64,000 nucleotides of DNA. It comes from Xenococcus sp. MO_188.B8. Lineage in GTDB: Bacteria > Cyanobacteriota > Cyanobacteriia > Cyanobacteriales > Xenococcaceae. A program made the translations under genes and the position numbers. Of the stretch, positions 54,701-63,070 are shown in pieces; position 1 is the stretch's first letter; every line of letters begins with the position of its first letter. Under the pieces are notes generated by a model. It was not told the DNA's origin and did not search any database. It saw only the letters and a program-made list of their open reading frames with translations. The stretch covers positions 62,001 through 126,000 of the forward strand of contig JASJDR010000001.1 of the NCBI GenBank assembly GCA_030065615.1, written 5' to 3'.

Positions 54701-57700
54701 TGGTGCCTTTTGCCTTTGTTACCTTAGATACCCTACCCTTAACACCCAACGGCAAAGTAGATCGCAAAGCACTACCCGCACCTGATGGGGAAATTACCCG
54801 AGAACAGGAATATGTAGCACCAAGTACCCAAAGTGAAGAAATAATCGCCAATATCTTCGCTTCGGTTCTCAGTGTCTCAAATGTAGGAATCTATGACAAT
54901 TTCTTTGCATTGGGAGGACATTCCCTACTGGCAACCCAATTAATTTCGAGACTCAGACTAGCCTTCGAAGTAGAAATCCCCCTCCGGGCATTATTTGAAT
55001 CTCCCACCGTAGCTCAATTAGACCAGACATTAACCCAGTTACGCACTAATGATAGCGGATTAAGTCTTCCCCCGATTCAACCCAGAACTGAGAGGGAACA
55101 ATTACCCTTATCTTGGGCACAAGAGCGACTGTGGTTCCTCAACCAACTAGAAGGAGCCTCTGCTACTTACAACATGCCAGGAGCAGTCCGGATCACTGGT
55201 AACTTGGAGCTTAATGCCCTACAACAAGCATTATCAGAAATAGTCCGCCGGCACGAGGTACTACGTACTAGCTTCACAACAGTTAACGGCACACCTATTC
55301 AGGTAATTGACCCAGAAGCCACCATAAACATCAAGGTGCTGGACTTACAGGAAGTAGAAGTAACAGAACGGGAAACTGTCTTACCGCAACAAATACAACT
55401 TGAAGCAATTACCCCCTTTGACTTAGAAAGAGCACCATTAATCAGATGCAGTTTATGGCAGCTAGAGGCTACAGAATATGTATTATTACTGACCATGCAC
55501 CACATTGTTTCTGATGGTTGGTCAATCGGGGTCTTTATCCAAGAACTATATAGTTTATATCAAGCTTTTGCTGCGGGAGAACCATCCCCCTTGCCAGAAT
55601 TACCAATCCAGTATGCCGACTTTGCAGTTTGGCAAAGACAATGGTTGAGGGGAGAAGTACGAGAAACTCAACTCAATTACTGGAAACAGGAATTAGATGG
55701 TGCCCCCGAATTATTACAACTACCCACAGACCGCCCTCGTCCTTCTGTGCAAACTTTCCGGGGTACTACTCAAAGTTTTACGTTAAATACCGAGCTAAGT
55801 CAGAAGTTACAAACCCTGTCTCGGAAATCGGGGACAACTTTATTTATGACCCTCCAGGCGGCATTTGCCACTTTACTCTATCGCTACAGCGGTCAATCAG
55901 ATATTTTGATTGGTTCTCCCATTGCCAATCGTAACCGCAGTGAAATTGAGCCGCTGATTGGCTTTTTTGTCAATACTTTAGTGTTGAGAACCCGTTTTGA
56001 AGAGCATCCCAGTATGATGAGCTTACTAGCACAAGTGAGGGAAACCACTCTCAAAGCCTATGAATATCAAGATCTGCCTTTTGAACAGGTAGTAGAAGCA
56101 TTACAACCAGAACGCTCTTTGAGTCATTCGCCTCTGTTCCAGGTGATGTTTGTGCTGCAGAATGCCCCCATGGGTAAACTAGAATTACCCGGTGTGACTT
56201 GGACTCAATTAGCTCGAGAAAGCACCATTGCTAAGTTCGATCTAACCTTGTCAATGACGGAAACCGACCAGGGATTGGTGGGCTCATGGGAGTACAATAC
56301 AGACTTATTTGATGGCTCAACTATTAAGCGCATGGCAGGTCATTTTCAGAACTTGTTGTCAGTCATTGTAGAAAATCCCCAACTTTCTGTAGCTGAAATC
56401 CCCTTGTTGAGTGAAGCAGAACGCCATCAGTTATTGGTGGAGTGGAATGATACGGCAACGGAGTATCCCACTGATAAATGTATCCATCAATTATTCGAAG
56501 AGCAGGTAGAAAAAACCCCCGATGCCGTAGCGGTGGTGTTTGAGAATCAGCATTTAACCTACGAGCAATTAAATCGAAGAGCCAACCAACTGGCACATTA
56601 CCTGCAAAGCTTGGGAGTGGGGCCAGAAGTGCTGGTGGGTATTTGCTTGGAACGTTCTCTTGAAATGGTGGTGGGACTGTTGGGGATCCTCAAGGCTGGT
56701 GGTGCTTATGTCCCCCTGGACCCCAATTATCCAGCAGAACGGCTCGGTTATATGTTGGCGGATTCGGCTGTTGAGGTGTTGCTTACTCAGAGATCGTTAT
56801 TGGAATTTTTGCTAGAAAAGCAAGCACGGGTGGTTTGTTTGGATAGTGATTGGGGGGCAATTGAGCAACAGAGTCAAAAGAATCTTGATGTTGGGGTAGG
56901 TTCGGATAATTTGGCTTATGTGATCTACACTTCTGGTTCTACTGGAAAGTCCAAAGGGGTTACGATTGAACATCACTCTGTTCTAAATCTTAGAGAGGGT
57001 CTTAATAAAGCTATCTATGCCGAACTTAAAGATTCACCACTACGAATTAGCTTGAATGGTTCTTTTAGTTTCGATACTTTTGTAAAACAGTTTATTCAAT
57101 TACTTAATGGTTTCACTCTTGATATCATACCGACTATAGTGCGATTTGATGGAGATGCCTTATTATCCTACCTAAAAGACCACAAAATTGATGTATTTGA
57201 CTGCACGCTCTCACAATTGGAAATATTAATATCCGCAGGGTTACTTCTAGGCGATGATGTACCTAAATACATACTGATAGGAGGAGAAGCTATTACACCC
57301 GACCGTTGGCAAGCTTTGACTCAAGTAGAAAGCATTAATTTTTATAATGTTTATGGACCAACAGAATGTACTGTTGATAGTACATTGTGTAAGTTACGAA
57401 TATCTGATAATAAGCCAGTCATCGGTCGCCCCATCTCTAACACCCAAATATACATCCTAGACAAACACCTTGAAGCATTACCCATAGGGGTAACGGGAGA
57501 ATTGTACATTGGTGGTGATGGCTTAGCCAGAGGTTACTTAAATCGCCCAGAACTAACAGGCGAAAAGTTTATCCCCAACCCCTTCTCTAATTCACAATCC
57601 GAACGCCTTTACAAAACAGGCGACCTCGCCCGCTACGGTCGTGATGGGAACATTGAATTTCTTGGTCGCATTGACCATCAAGTGAAGATTCGGGGCTTCC

Positions 57701-59088
57701 GCATCGAACTGGGAGAAATCGAATCTCTCCTCAACACCTACCCCCAAATCCAACAAGCTGTAGTTATTGCCCGAGAAGATCTTCCTGGTAACAAACGCCT
57801 AGTTGCCTATGTAGTCAGTGAGGATGAATCACTCAGCACCCCTCAACTGCGTGAATTTCTCAAACAGAAGCTACCAGAATACATGGTGCCTTCTGCTTTT
57901 GTCACTTTAGACGCTCTACCCTTAACACCCAACGGCAAAATAGACCGCAAAGCACTACCCGCACCTGATGGGGAAATCACCCGAGAACAGGAATACGTAG
58001 CACCACGGACCCCAAGTGAAGAAATAATCGCCAACATCTTCGCAGAGGTTCTCAGTGTCTCAAATGTAGGAATCTACGACAACTTCTTTGAATTGGGAGG
58101 ACATTCCCTGTTGGCTGTCCGTCTCATGTCCGAGATTCAACAAAAATTCCAGATAAATTTACCTTTAGCCACCCTATTCCAAACTCCAACCATTGAACAA
58201 CTAGCCAGCATTATAAACTCTTCAGTAAATACACAAAGCTCCATATTAGTTCCCATAAAAACCAGTGGAAACCAACCTCCCTTATTCTGCATTCACCCTG
58301 TTGGTGGCAATGTCCTGTGTTATGCAGATTTAGCCCGTCATTTAGATCGAGATTACCCAGTATATGGCTTACAATCTGTCGGTTTAGATGGACAACAGCA
58401 ACCCTTAACTGACCTAGAGGAGATGGCATCCCATTACATTGAAGCAATACAGCAAATTCAACCCCAAGGCCCCTATCACCTAATAGGCTGGTCTATGGGA
58501 GGCGTAATTGCCTATGAGATGGCACAACAATTACAGGCTAAAAATCAGCCAGTTGCTCTTCTAACTTTAATAGACAGTTACGCACCCACTGTAATTCCTC
58601 GGCCTTCAGAAATAGATCAAGCAATGATAATCAACCAATTGGCTCAAGATTGGGTACGTCTCTATGGTCAAGAGTTAGATATCTCCCTAGAAACACTTAG
58701 AAAACTCCAACCTGACCAGCAAGTAAAACATCTATTTGAGCAAGCCAAACAGCAAGCCATCTTCCCCCCAGAAATAGAAATAGAGCAAATGCTTACTTTA
58801 TGGGAAGTTTTCCAAACCAATCTGATTGCCATGTATCATTATCAACCCAAAGCTTATTCAGGTTCAATTATCCTTCTCAATGCTAGTGAAACTACATCAG
58901 AAGTAATCGAAGACCCCACGCACGGCTGGGGGCATCTCGTTCTAGATGACATCACAATTCACACTATTACTGGAGACCATTACACCATTATGAAAGCACC
59001 ACAAGTGGAGGGTCTGACTGAAAAATTAAACGAGCATCTGAAGCTTATACAAACTCTAGAAGATAGGCAGTTAAAAATATTGGCATGA
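51733..59088 (+). CDS. Nonribosomal peptide synthetase, dock-C-A-PCP-C-A-PCP-TE
   Basis: This 2451-residue protein starts with a ~55-residue TubC-like docking domain. C1 follows (HHIACDG at 190-196), then A1 (about 525-1010; YTSGSTG near 680), PCP1 (Ser1064 in GGHSLL), C2 (HHIVSDG at 1256-1262), A2 (about 1576-2070), PCP2 (Ser2125) and a type I thioesterase (about 2190-2440; Ser2254 in GWSMGG, with the catalytic His in GDHYTIM). Reading the ten specificity positions by eye against GrsA, A1 gives DASTIAAVC(K), near the Phe/Tyr codes, and A2 gives DTKDLGVVD(K), near the Glu/Gln codes. There is no epimerase. It should extend the PKS product with an aromatic residue and then Glu/Gln, and release it by TE. 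It overlaps the PKS by 4 bases and the MFS gene by 4 bases. Confidence 0.95.
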   Translation: MNLVEFLQDLSLKGVKLWIEDGRLRSGGSQEVLTCDVIFQLKQHKTEILQLLRDRADILNVYPLSYGQKALWFLWQLAPLSHAYNVSFPARIYSVVDITAMEKAFGALRSRHPILRTTFPKQRSEPIQQVHQNQELDFLEIDARSWSEDELKAKVIESHQLPFDLEQGPVMRVRWFTRSNKEHVLLLTIHHIACDGWSIDLLIQELPQLYQAQHTGFEASLPPMTHSYQDYVCWQRDILQGTEGERNWSYWQQQLAGELPVLNLPTDRPRSPIQTYNGASHKFKLSDKLSSQLKQLAQREGVTLYMVLLAAFEVLLYRYTGQEDILVGSPTLGRSQLEFAPLIGYFVDPVVMRANLSGNPSFKEFLSQVRQTVLEALKHQDYPFALLVEKLQPHRDPSRSPIFQASFALQKLQKSQDIQKLLVNEIEKDVDWGGVKINPYEIPQQEGLFDLTLEMMEGSSSVFGTFKYNTDLFEGSTIERMAAHFQNLLSAIVKNPQLSVAELPLLSKAERHQLLTDWNQTESEYPSDKCIHQLFEEQVEKTPDAVAVVFEKEQLTYQQLNQRANQLAHHLQSLGVGSEVLVGICLERSVEMVVGLLGILKAGGAYVPLDPHYPQERLSYMLADSAVEVLLTQRSLLESLPQNQARVVCLDSDWGTIEQQSQENLDVGIGSDNLAYVIYTSGSTGVPKGVLVEHQGLCNLAQAQRNLFDVEPTSRILQFASVSFDASVSEIFMALTSGGMLILATASELMPGDDLKQILHQSCVTHITLPPSALAVLPTAQLPALSHIIVAGEACPMELVNQWSVGRRFFNAYGPTESTVCATVAQMSNDSEKITIGRPIANTQIYILDQHFQPVPIGVPGELYIGGDGLARGYLNRPELTGEKFIPNPFSNYQSKRLYKTGDLARYLSDGNIEFLGRIDNQVKVRGFRIELGEIESLLNIHPQIQQTVVIAREDVPGNKRLVAYVVSEDESLRTNQLREFLEQKLPEYMVPFAFVTLDTLPLTPNGKVDRKALPAPDGEITREQEYVAPSTQSEEIIANIFASVLSVSNVGIYDNFFALGGHSLLATQLISRLRLAFEVEIPLRALFESPTVAQLDQTLTQLRTNDSGLSLPPIQPRTEREQLPLSWAQERLWFLNQLEGASATYNMPGAVRITGNLELNALQQALSEIVRRHEVLRTSFTTVNGTPIQVIDPEATINIKVLDLQEVEVTERETVLPQQIQLEAITPFDLERAPLIRCSLWQLEATEYVLLLTMHHIVSDGWSIGVFIQELYSLYQAFAAGEPSPLPELPIQYADFAVWQRQWLRGEVRETQLNYWKQELDGAPELLQLPTDRPRPSVQTFRGTTQSFTLNTELSQKLQTLSRKSGTTLFMTLQAAFATLLYRYSGQSDILIGSPIANRNRSEIEPLIGFFVNTLVLRTRFEEHPSMMSLLAQVRETTLKAYEYQDLPFEQVVEALQPERSLSHSPLFQVMFVLQNAPMGKLELPGVTWTQLARESTIAKFDLTLSMTETDQGLVGSWEYNTDLFDGSTIKRMAGHFQNLLSVIVENPQLSVAEIPLLSEAERHQLLVEWNDTATEYPTDKCIHQLFEEQVEKTPDAVAVVFENQHLTYEQLNRRANQLAHYLQSLGVGPEVLVGICLERSLEMVVGLLGILKAGGAYVPLDPNYPAERLGYMLADSAVEVLLTQRSLLEFLLEKQARVVCLDSDWGAIEQQSQKNLDVGVGSDNLAYVIYTSGSTGKSKGVTIEHHSVLNLREGLNKAIYAELKDSPLRISLNGSFSFDTFVKQFIQLLNGFTLDIIPTIVRFDGDALLSYLKDHKIDVFDCTLSQLEILISAGLLLGDDVPKYILIGGEAITPDRWQALTQVESINFYNVYGPTECTVDSTLCKLRISDNKPVIGRPISNTQIYILDKHLEALPIGVTGELYIGGDGLARGYLNRPELTGEKFIPNPFSNSQSERLYKTGDLARYGRDGNIEFLGRIDHQVKIRGFRIELGEIESLLNTYPQIQQAVVIAREDLPGNKRLVAYVVSEDESLSTPQLREFLKQKLPEYMVPSAFVTLDALPLTPNGKIDRKALPAPDGEITREQEYVAPRTPSEEIIANIFAEVLSVSNVGIYDNFFELGGHSLLAVRLMSEIQQKFQINLPLATLFQTPTIEQLASIINSSVNTQSSILVPIKTSGNQPPLFCIHPVGGNVLCYADLARHLDRDYPVYGLQSVGLDGQQQPLTDLEEMASHYIEAIQQIQPQGPYHLIGWSMGGVIAYEMAQQLQAKNQPVALLTLIDSYAPTVIPRPSEIDQAMIINQLAQDWVRLYGQELDISLETLRKLQPDQQVKHLFEQAKQQAIFPPEIEIEQMLTLWEVFQTNLIAMYHYQPKAYSGSIILLNASETTSEVIEDPTHGWGHLVLDDITIHTITGDHYTIMKAPQVEGLTEKLNEHLKLIQTLEDRQLKILA

Positions 59089-60380
59089 GAACTTTTTTTG
59101 TCGTCTGGTTTGGTCAACTTATATCCTTATTTGGTTCTCAACTCACCAGCTTTGCTCTTGGTGTTTGGGTATATCAAAACACCGGCTCAGTAACTCAATA
59201 TGCTCTTATCTCTTTTTTCACAGTTCTACCAGGCTTAGTAATTGCTCCCCTAGCTGGAGCGTTAGTAGATCGTTGCGATCGGCGTTGGGTGATGATTTTC
59301 AGTGATTCAGTTGCTGGTTTGAGTACCTTCAGTATTGCCTTGCTAGTGATCGCGGGAAAACTACAAATCTGGCAGATTTATCTCGCTACCACCATCAGTT
59401 CCATCTCGAATGTTTTTCAATGGCCTGCTTATGTTGCCACCACCACCCTAATCATCCCAAAAAAACATTTTAGTCGCGCTAGTGGCATGACTCAGTTTTC
59501 ACAAGCTTTAGCTCTATTGCTAGCGCCAATTTGTGGGGGGTTTCTAGTAATTTTAATCCATTTACAGGGTGTAATTTTGCTTGATTTCATAACCTTTTTA
59601 TTAGCAATATTGATACTTTTAATTGTCAAATTTCCGAAACCAAAGACTACGATCGCTGGAAAATTAGGCAAAGGTTCTCTAATAAAGGAATCTATCTATG
59701 GCTGGAGATATATCCTGGCTCGACCAGGACTGATAGGACTGTTAATATTCTTCGCTATCAGTAACTTCGCCATCGGTACTACTCAAGTTTTATTCATTCC
59801 CCTAATTTTGTCTTTTACCTCTGCTAATGTCCTAGGCATAGTTATATCCATTGGGAGCAGTGGGATGTTAATCAGCAGCCTCCTTATGAGCATTTGGGGA
59901 GGTCTAAAACGTCGAATTTACGGTGTACTTGGTTTTGCGATCCCGCTGGGGCTGGGGATTTTCTTAGTAGGGCTGAAAACTTCTGTTATCTTAATTACGA
60001 TTGGAGTCTTTATGGCTTTTTTTACAATCCCTATTACCAGCAGTTCCTCTAATGCCATCTGGCAAACTAAGGTAGCACCTAATGTCCAAGGAAGAGTTTT
60101 TGCTATTAGACGTATGTTTGCTGGGTCATCACGACCTCTAGCTTATTTGCTCGCAGGTCCCCTAGCCGAAGAAATATTTGAACCTTTAATGACAGTTAAT
60201 GGCCCCCTAGCCAGCAGTATCGGACAACTTATAGGTACTGGACCAGGCCGTGGTATTGGTCTGATGTTTATGGTCATGGGAATCTTCACTATGTTAACCA
60301 CTATTATTGCCTATCAGTATGCTCCATTAAGGTTAGTAGAAGATCACTTGCCTGACGCCATCATTGATCCTATTGGCTGA
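59085..60380 (+). CDS. MFS transporter of the NRPS/PKS cluster
   Basis: The 431-residue protein has about twelve hydrophobic segments and the MFS A-motif-like GALVDRCDRRWVMIFSD (about 60-75) after the second helix. It belongs to the MFS_3/enterobactin-exporter-like group that begins FFVVWFGQLISLFGSQLTSFALGVWVYQ and has ASGMTQFSQALALLLAP. Its ATG overlaps the NRPS stop (ATGA). It is therefore the third gene of the PKS-NRPS operon and most likely exports the product or gives self-protection. The C-terminus carries a Gly-rich loop (IGTGPGRGIGLMFMVMG) between the last two helices. Confidence 0.92.
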   Translation: MRTFFVVWFGQLISLFGSQLTSFALGVWVYQNTGSVTQYALISFFTVLPGLVIAPLAGALVDRCDRRWVMIFSDSVAGLSTFSIALLVIAGKLQIWQIYLATTISSISNVFQWPAYVATTTLIIPKKHFSRASGMTQFSQALALLLAPICGGFLVILIHLQGVILLDFITFLLAILILLIVKFPKPKTTIAGKLGKGSLIKESIYGWRYILARPGLIGLLIFFAISNFAIGTTQVLFIPLILSFTSANVLGIVISIGSSGMLISSLLMSIWGGLKRRIYGVLGFAIPLGLGIFLVGLKTSVILITIGVFMAFFTIPITSSSSNAIWQTKVAPNVQGRVFAIRRMFAGSSRPLAYLLAGPLAEEIFEPLMTVNGPLASSIGQLIGTGPGRGIGLMFMVMGIFTMLTTIIAYQYAPLRLVEDHLPDAIIDPIG

Positions 60381-60543
60381 GAAAATATGAGTTCGATGAA
60401 CTTCATAAAGAATCAAGTTGGGGTTGGTTAAAGGGGAAAGGTAAGAGGCTATCTTCTCACACTTTAACCTATAGTTTTTTACTCTAAGCACAACTCATCG
60501 AACTGACGTTGAGAGAACTAACGTTGAGAGAGGGTTGCAATTG

Positions 60544-61215
60544 TTAAATCTTGGCACATTTCTTCAACAAAGTGACTGGATAAGCTGGGGAAAGACCAGC
60601 GTCTCTCACGCTCAATACCCATTCTTTGCTAAATTCCTGAGTCATCAAATTAACCCTAGAGGTTAATGTTGCAGCTAAAGATGGATTATAGGATCTAATA
60701 TGTGCGATCGCAAGTCCCAAGGTTTCTGTGACTAATTCTGGCTCAAATGTCCAAAATCCGTAACATTTACGCTCCCAATCTTTCCGAGGCTGTCCTAATG
60801 CCCCATAATCTGATTCAGACAATTCTTGACACAAAACCATTGCCGTATAGCTAGGAGACAAAATTATCAAATGCCATTCTTGAGCAACAGGATCTTCTGG
60901 TTTCAGATTCACAAGAGCAACATTATCCTTTTGACTAATGGGGTGAGTTTCAAATCCAGCATCGGATGTTGCCATAATTGCGATTTGCTGTGACTTATTA
61001 GCCAATTTACGATAACGTTCTGCTTCTTTAGGATACCATTTTCCCCGCTGAAAAGCTGTCACTATCAAGGGATTTTTATTGGATTCTAAAATAAAATCTT
61101 CTAAAGCATGACATAAAACTATCAAAGTATTTTTATAATAAACTTCTAAATTCAAAGGATTGCTACTATTTTGATGAGCTAATTTTAATTGTTTTAATAT
61201 TGAACCTTCAAGCAT
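60544..61215 (-). CDS. DICT-domain (sensory) protein
   Basis: This 223-residue cytoplasmic protein begins MLEGSILKQL. It contains a DICT-like sensory domain (VYYKNTLIVLCHALEDFIL, VTAFQRGKWYPKEAERYRKLANKSQQIAIMA) with NVALVNLKPEDPVAQEWHLIILSPSYTAMVLCQELSESDYG and a C-terminal WTFEPELVTETLGLAIAHI helix. DICT domains were defined as sensors in diguanylate cyclases and two-component systems, and cyanobacteria have stand-alone forms. The ligand is unknown. It is convergent with the MFS gene and downstream of the type II thioesterase. It may be a cluster regulator, but proximity is the only hint. Confidence 0.75.
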   Translation of the reverse strand: MLEGSILKQLKLAHQNSSNPLNLEVYYKNTLIVLCHALEDFILESNKNPLIVTAFQRGKWYPKEAERYRKLANKSQQIAIMATSDAGFETHPISQKDNVALVNLKPEDPVAQEWHLIILSPSYTAMVLCQELSESDYGALGQPRKDWERKCYGFWTFEPELVTETLGLAIAHIRSYNPSLAATLTSRVNLMTQEFSKEWVLSVRDAGLSPAYPVTLLKKCAKI

Positions 61216-61299
61216 TTCAGTTATCAGTTAGGGATTATAGTACTAAAAAAAATAGCCTCATTACTTCAAAGCCGATTTAGATCAAGCTTCTGTATCATC

Positions 61300-62052
61300 T
61301 CACTTAAAAATCAAGAGTTTTTGGATTTGCTGAGCTAGGGCTGGCTGTAGCTCACGGTTGCTAGTATGTAAAAAGAAATGATCGCCAGAAAACATTTGCA
61401 GACTAAACTCACTTTTAGTTTGCTCCCGCCAGGCAGCAAGTTCTTCTAGGCTGACTTTGTTGTCTTCTAAACCACCAAACGCCGCAATGGGAAAATCGAA
61501 GGCTTTTTCCTCGAGATAATGGTAAGTTTCTAATAACTCGAAATCAGCCCGTAAAGTTGGGAGAAATAACTGCATCAACTCTTGGTTTTCTAGCACTTCC
61601 TCTGGAATTCCCTTGAGACGCTCTAGTTTCTTGATAAACTTAGTATCAGCTAGGCGATGAATTGGTGGCTCAGGATCTGGCAGTTGGGGAGCACGGCTAC
61701 CAGAAACCAATAAGTAAACTGGGTTTGGCCAATTTCGTCGCCTAAATTCGCGTGCTAATTCAAAGCTCAACAATGCTCCCATACTATGACCGAAAAAAGC
61801 AAAGGGCTGATTTAGATATGGTCGAAGAACGGGGGCCAGATTTTCTATTATTGGTTTCAGCCTTTTTAAAGGAGCTTCCCTTTGTCGATTTTCCCTGCCT
61901 GGTAAGCGAATCGAGCAAATTTCTATTTCCGGTGGTAGACATCTAGTCCAAGAGCGGAAACAGGAACCCCCCCCTCCGGCATAGGGAAAGCAGAATAGAC
62001 GAAGACGGTTTTGAGGATTGGGTCGAGGGCAAACGATCCACGAGTTTGTCAT
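61300..62052 (-). CDS. Type II thioesterase of NRPS/PKS type
   Basis: This 250-residue alpha/beta hydrolase starts at ATG MTNSWIVCP, chosen because the family begins here; the frame is open 21 codons further to 62115. It has LRLFCFPYAGGGG near the N-terminus, the nucleophile Ser in FFGHSMGALLSFELA, and a GDHFFLHT segment with the catalytic His. Type II thioesterases remove wrong or stalled acyl groups from carrier proteins of the PKS and NRPS. The gene sits on the opposite strand to the PKS-NRPS-MFS operon, 95 bases after a frameshifted carrier-protein gene. It completes the cluster on its right side. Confidence 0.9.
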   Translation of the reverse strand: MTNSWIVCPRPNPQNRLRLFCFPYAGGGGSCFRSWTRCLPPEIEICSIRLPGRENRQREAPLKRLKPIIENLAPVLRPYLNQPFAFFGHSMGALLSFELAREFRRRNWPNPVYLLVSGSRAPQLPDPEPPIHRLADTKFIKKLERLKGIPEEVLENQELMQLFLPTLRADFELLETYHYLEEKAFDFPIAAFGGLEDNKVSLEELAAWREQTKSEFSLQMFSGDHFFLHTSNRELQPALAQQIQKLLIFK

Positions 62053-62147
62053 TGGTAACAAGGTATGTAAGTTATCAAGGGGCTTTAAGAAAAGAATGAC
62101 AGAAAACCTGGTCACAAATATAGTTTTTGTCGAGAAAGGAACAATTA

Positions 62148-62523
62148 TTAGCTTTTGCTTGGTTTTTCGCTGTCTTCTAACAATCTAAAAATCTCTAAAC
62201 ATTTCTGCTCAAAGTTGTCTTGAAGCTGCTTTCTTAATTCAGTCGCTATCTAAAGAATCGAGACCCAGGTCGGAAAAATGCTGTTGCCAGTCTAATTCGG
62301 AAGCAGAAGGTCTCATCACTTGCTTCAAATTGCGGTCAAAATCTCGGGCAATCTCCACTGCTGCACGACCTTTGATATTCGCTTCTTCTGCGGTTAAAAA
62401 GATACTGTCAAAGTTGAATGCGATACCTGAAAAGTCAATAATACTAAAACTATACAGTTGATCTAAAGAACAATAAATTAATAAGGTATAGCCATCAATT
62501 CCGATTATATTTTGAATTTTCAT
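62148..62523 (-). pseudogene. Frameshifted small protein ending in a carrier-protein (ACP) domain
   Basis: An ATG at 62523 with a strong AGGAG site (spacing 7) opens a 94-residue frame whose last residues are DWQQHFSDLGLDSLDSD. LGLDSL is the phosphopantetheine attachment motif. Right after it the frame is lost; the next frame continues as ATELRKQLQDNFEQKCLEIF and runs to a stop at 62148. Together these read as an almost normal ACP helix II/III (LGLDSLxATELRKQLQ). One extra base in 62247-62250 accounts for the change. The first ~58 residues (MKIQNIIGIDGYTLLIYCS) match no domain I know. It may be a true mutation, a programmed or sequencing frameshift, or two fused pieces. The thioesterase follows on the same strand. 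Confidence 0.6.
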
Positions 62524-62673
62524 TGTGGACTCCTGTATAAAGACAATTACTTAAAACTATTATTTTCAAGTACTGTTAATAGCAAATAAAGCAATTACCT
62601 GTTGGCAAGGTTGTCTTGACATCGTTCTGTTAGTCAGAGCTTTATCTTTTCTCAGTAAAATATTAGCTTGACA

Positions 62674-62775
62674 ATGTTAGATTTACGAAAACTGGCAATT
62701 GTAGCCTTCACAACTTCGGTTTTAGTCCTCGTTATTCCACAAGATATCAATAGTTTTATCGAGCTGTCCAGCTAA
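62674..62775 (+). CDS. Possible 33-residue hydrophobic small protein
   Basis: A short frame encodes MLDLRKLAIVAFTTSVLVLV followed by 13 more residues. It has one hydrophobic stretch typical of a single-pass membrane peptide. It overlaps one arm of a 13-bp inverted repeat and lacks a clear ribosome binding site, so it could be random. No homologue is recognised. It is included only as a candidate. Confidence 0.25.
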   Translation: MLDLRKLAIVAFTTSVLVLVIPQDINSFIELSS

Positions 62776-62842
62776 TTTAACATTGTCAAGGTATAATTCA
62801 GGGATTATTCAATTTAAATAAATTAGCCTGTTAATTAAACGC

Positions 62843-62876
62843 AATATTAACATTAAGAAAATGTTAATATTTTCTT
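62843..62876. promoter_or_regulatory. Two overlapping, mutually exclusive hairpins
   Basis: AATATTAACATT (62843-62854) pairs perfectly with AATGTTAATATT (62860-62871) around AAGAA. AAGAAAAT (62855-62862) pairs with ATTTTCTT (62869-62876) around GTTAAT. The stems share bases, so only one can form. It is in the 547-base gap (62524-63070) upstream of the small gene at 63071 and of the divergent carrier-protein frame. Confidence 0.55.
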
Positions 62877-62953
62877 AACTAGGGAACTTTACAGCAGATT
62901 TTTCAATCTCATAACTTCAACAGCAAAAAAAAAGCAGCAAAAAAAAGATCAAC

Positions 62954-63039
62954 CTTAAACAAACAAAGTACAAAAAATAAGACAAAACTTAAACAAACAA
63001 AATACAAAAAATAACACAAAACTTAAACAAACAAAGTAC
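62954..63039. repeat. 34-bp tandem repeat, about 2.5 units
   Basis: CTTAAACAAACAAAGTAC starts at 62954, 62988 (as AAATAC) and 63022, with spacer AAAAAATAAGACAAAA between. The exact period is 34 bases. It ends 31 bases before the ATG of the small gene at 63071, a promoter or operator position. It is not CRISPR-like because the repeat covers the whole period. Confidence 0.85.
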
Positions 63040-63070
63040 GATAGAAATATTAGAGGTAAAATTATTCCAA

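Noticed and set aside
62954-63039. Possible CRISPR array
   Set aside because: There are only 2.5 units, the whole 34-base period is repeated with no unique spacers, and there are no cas genes.
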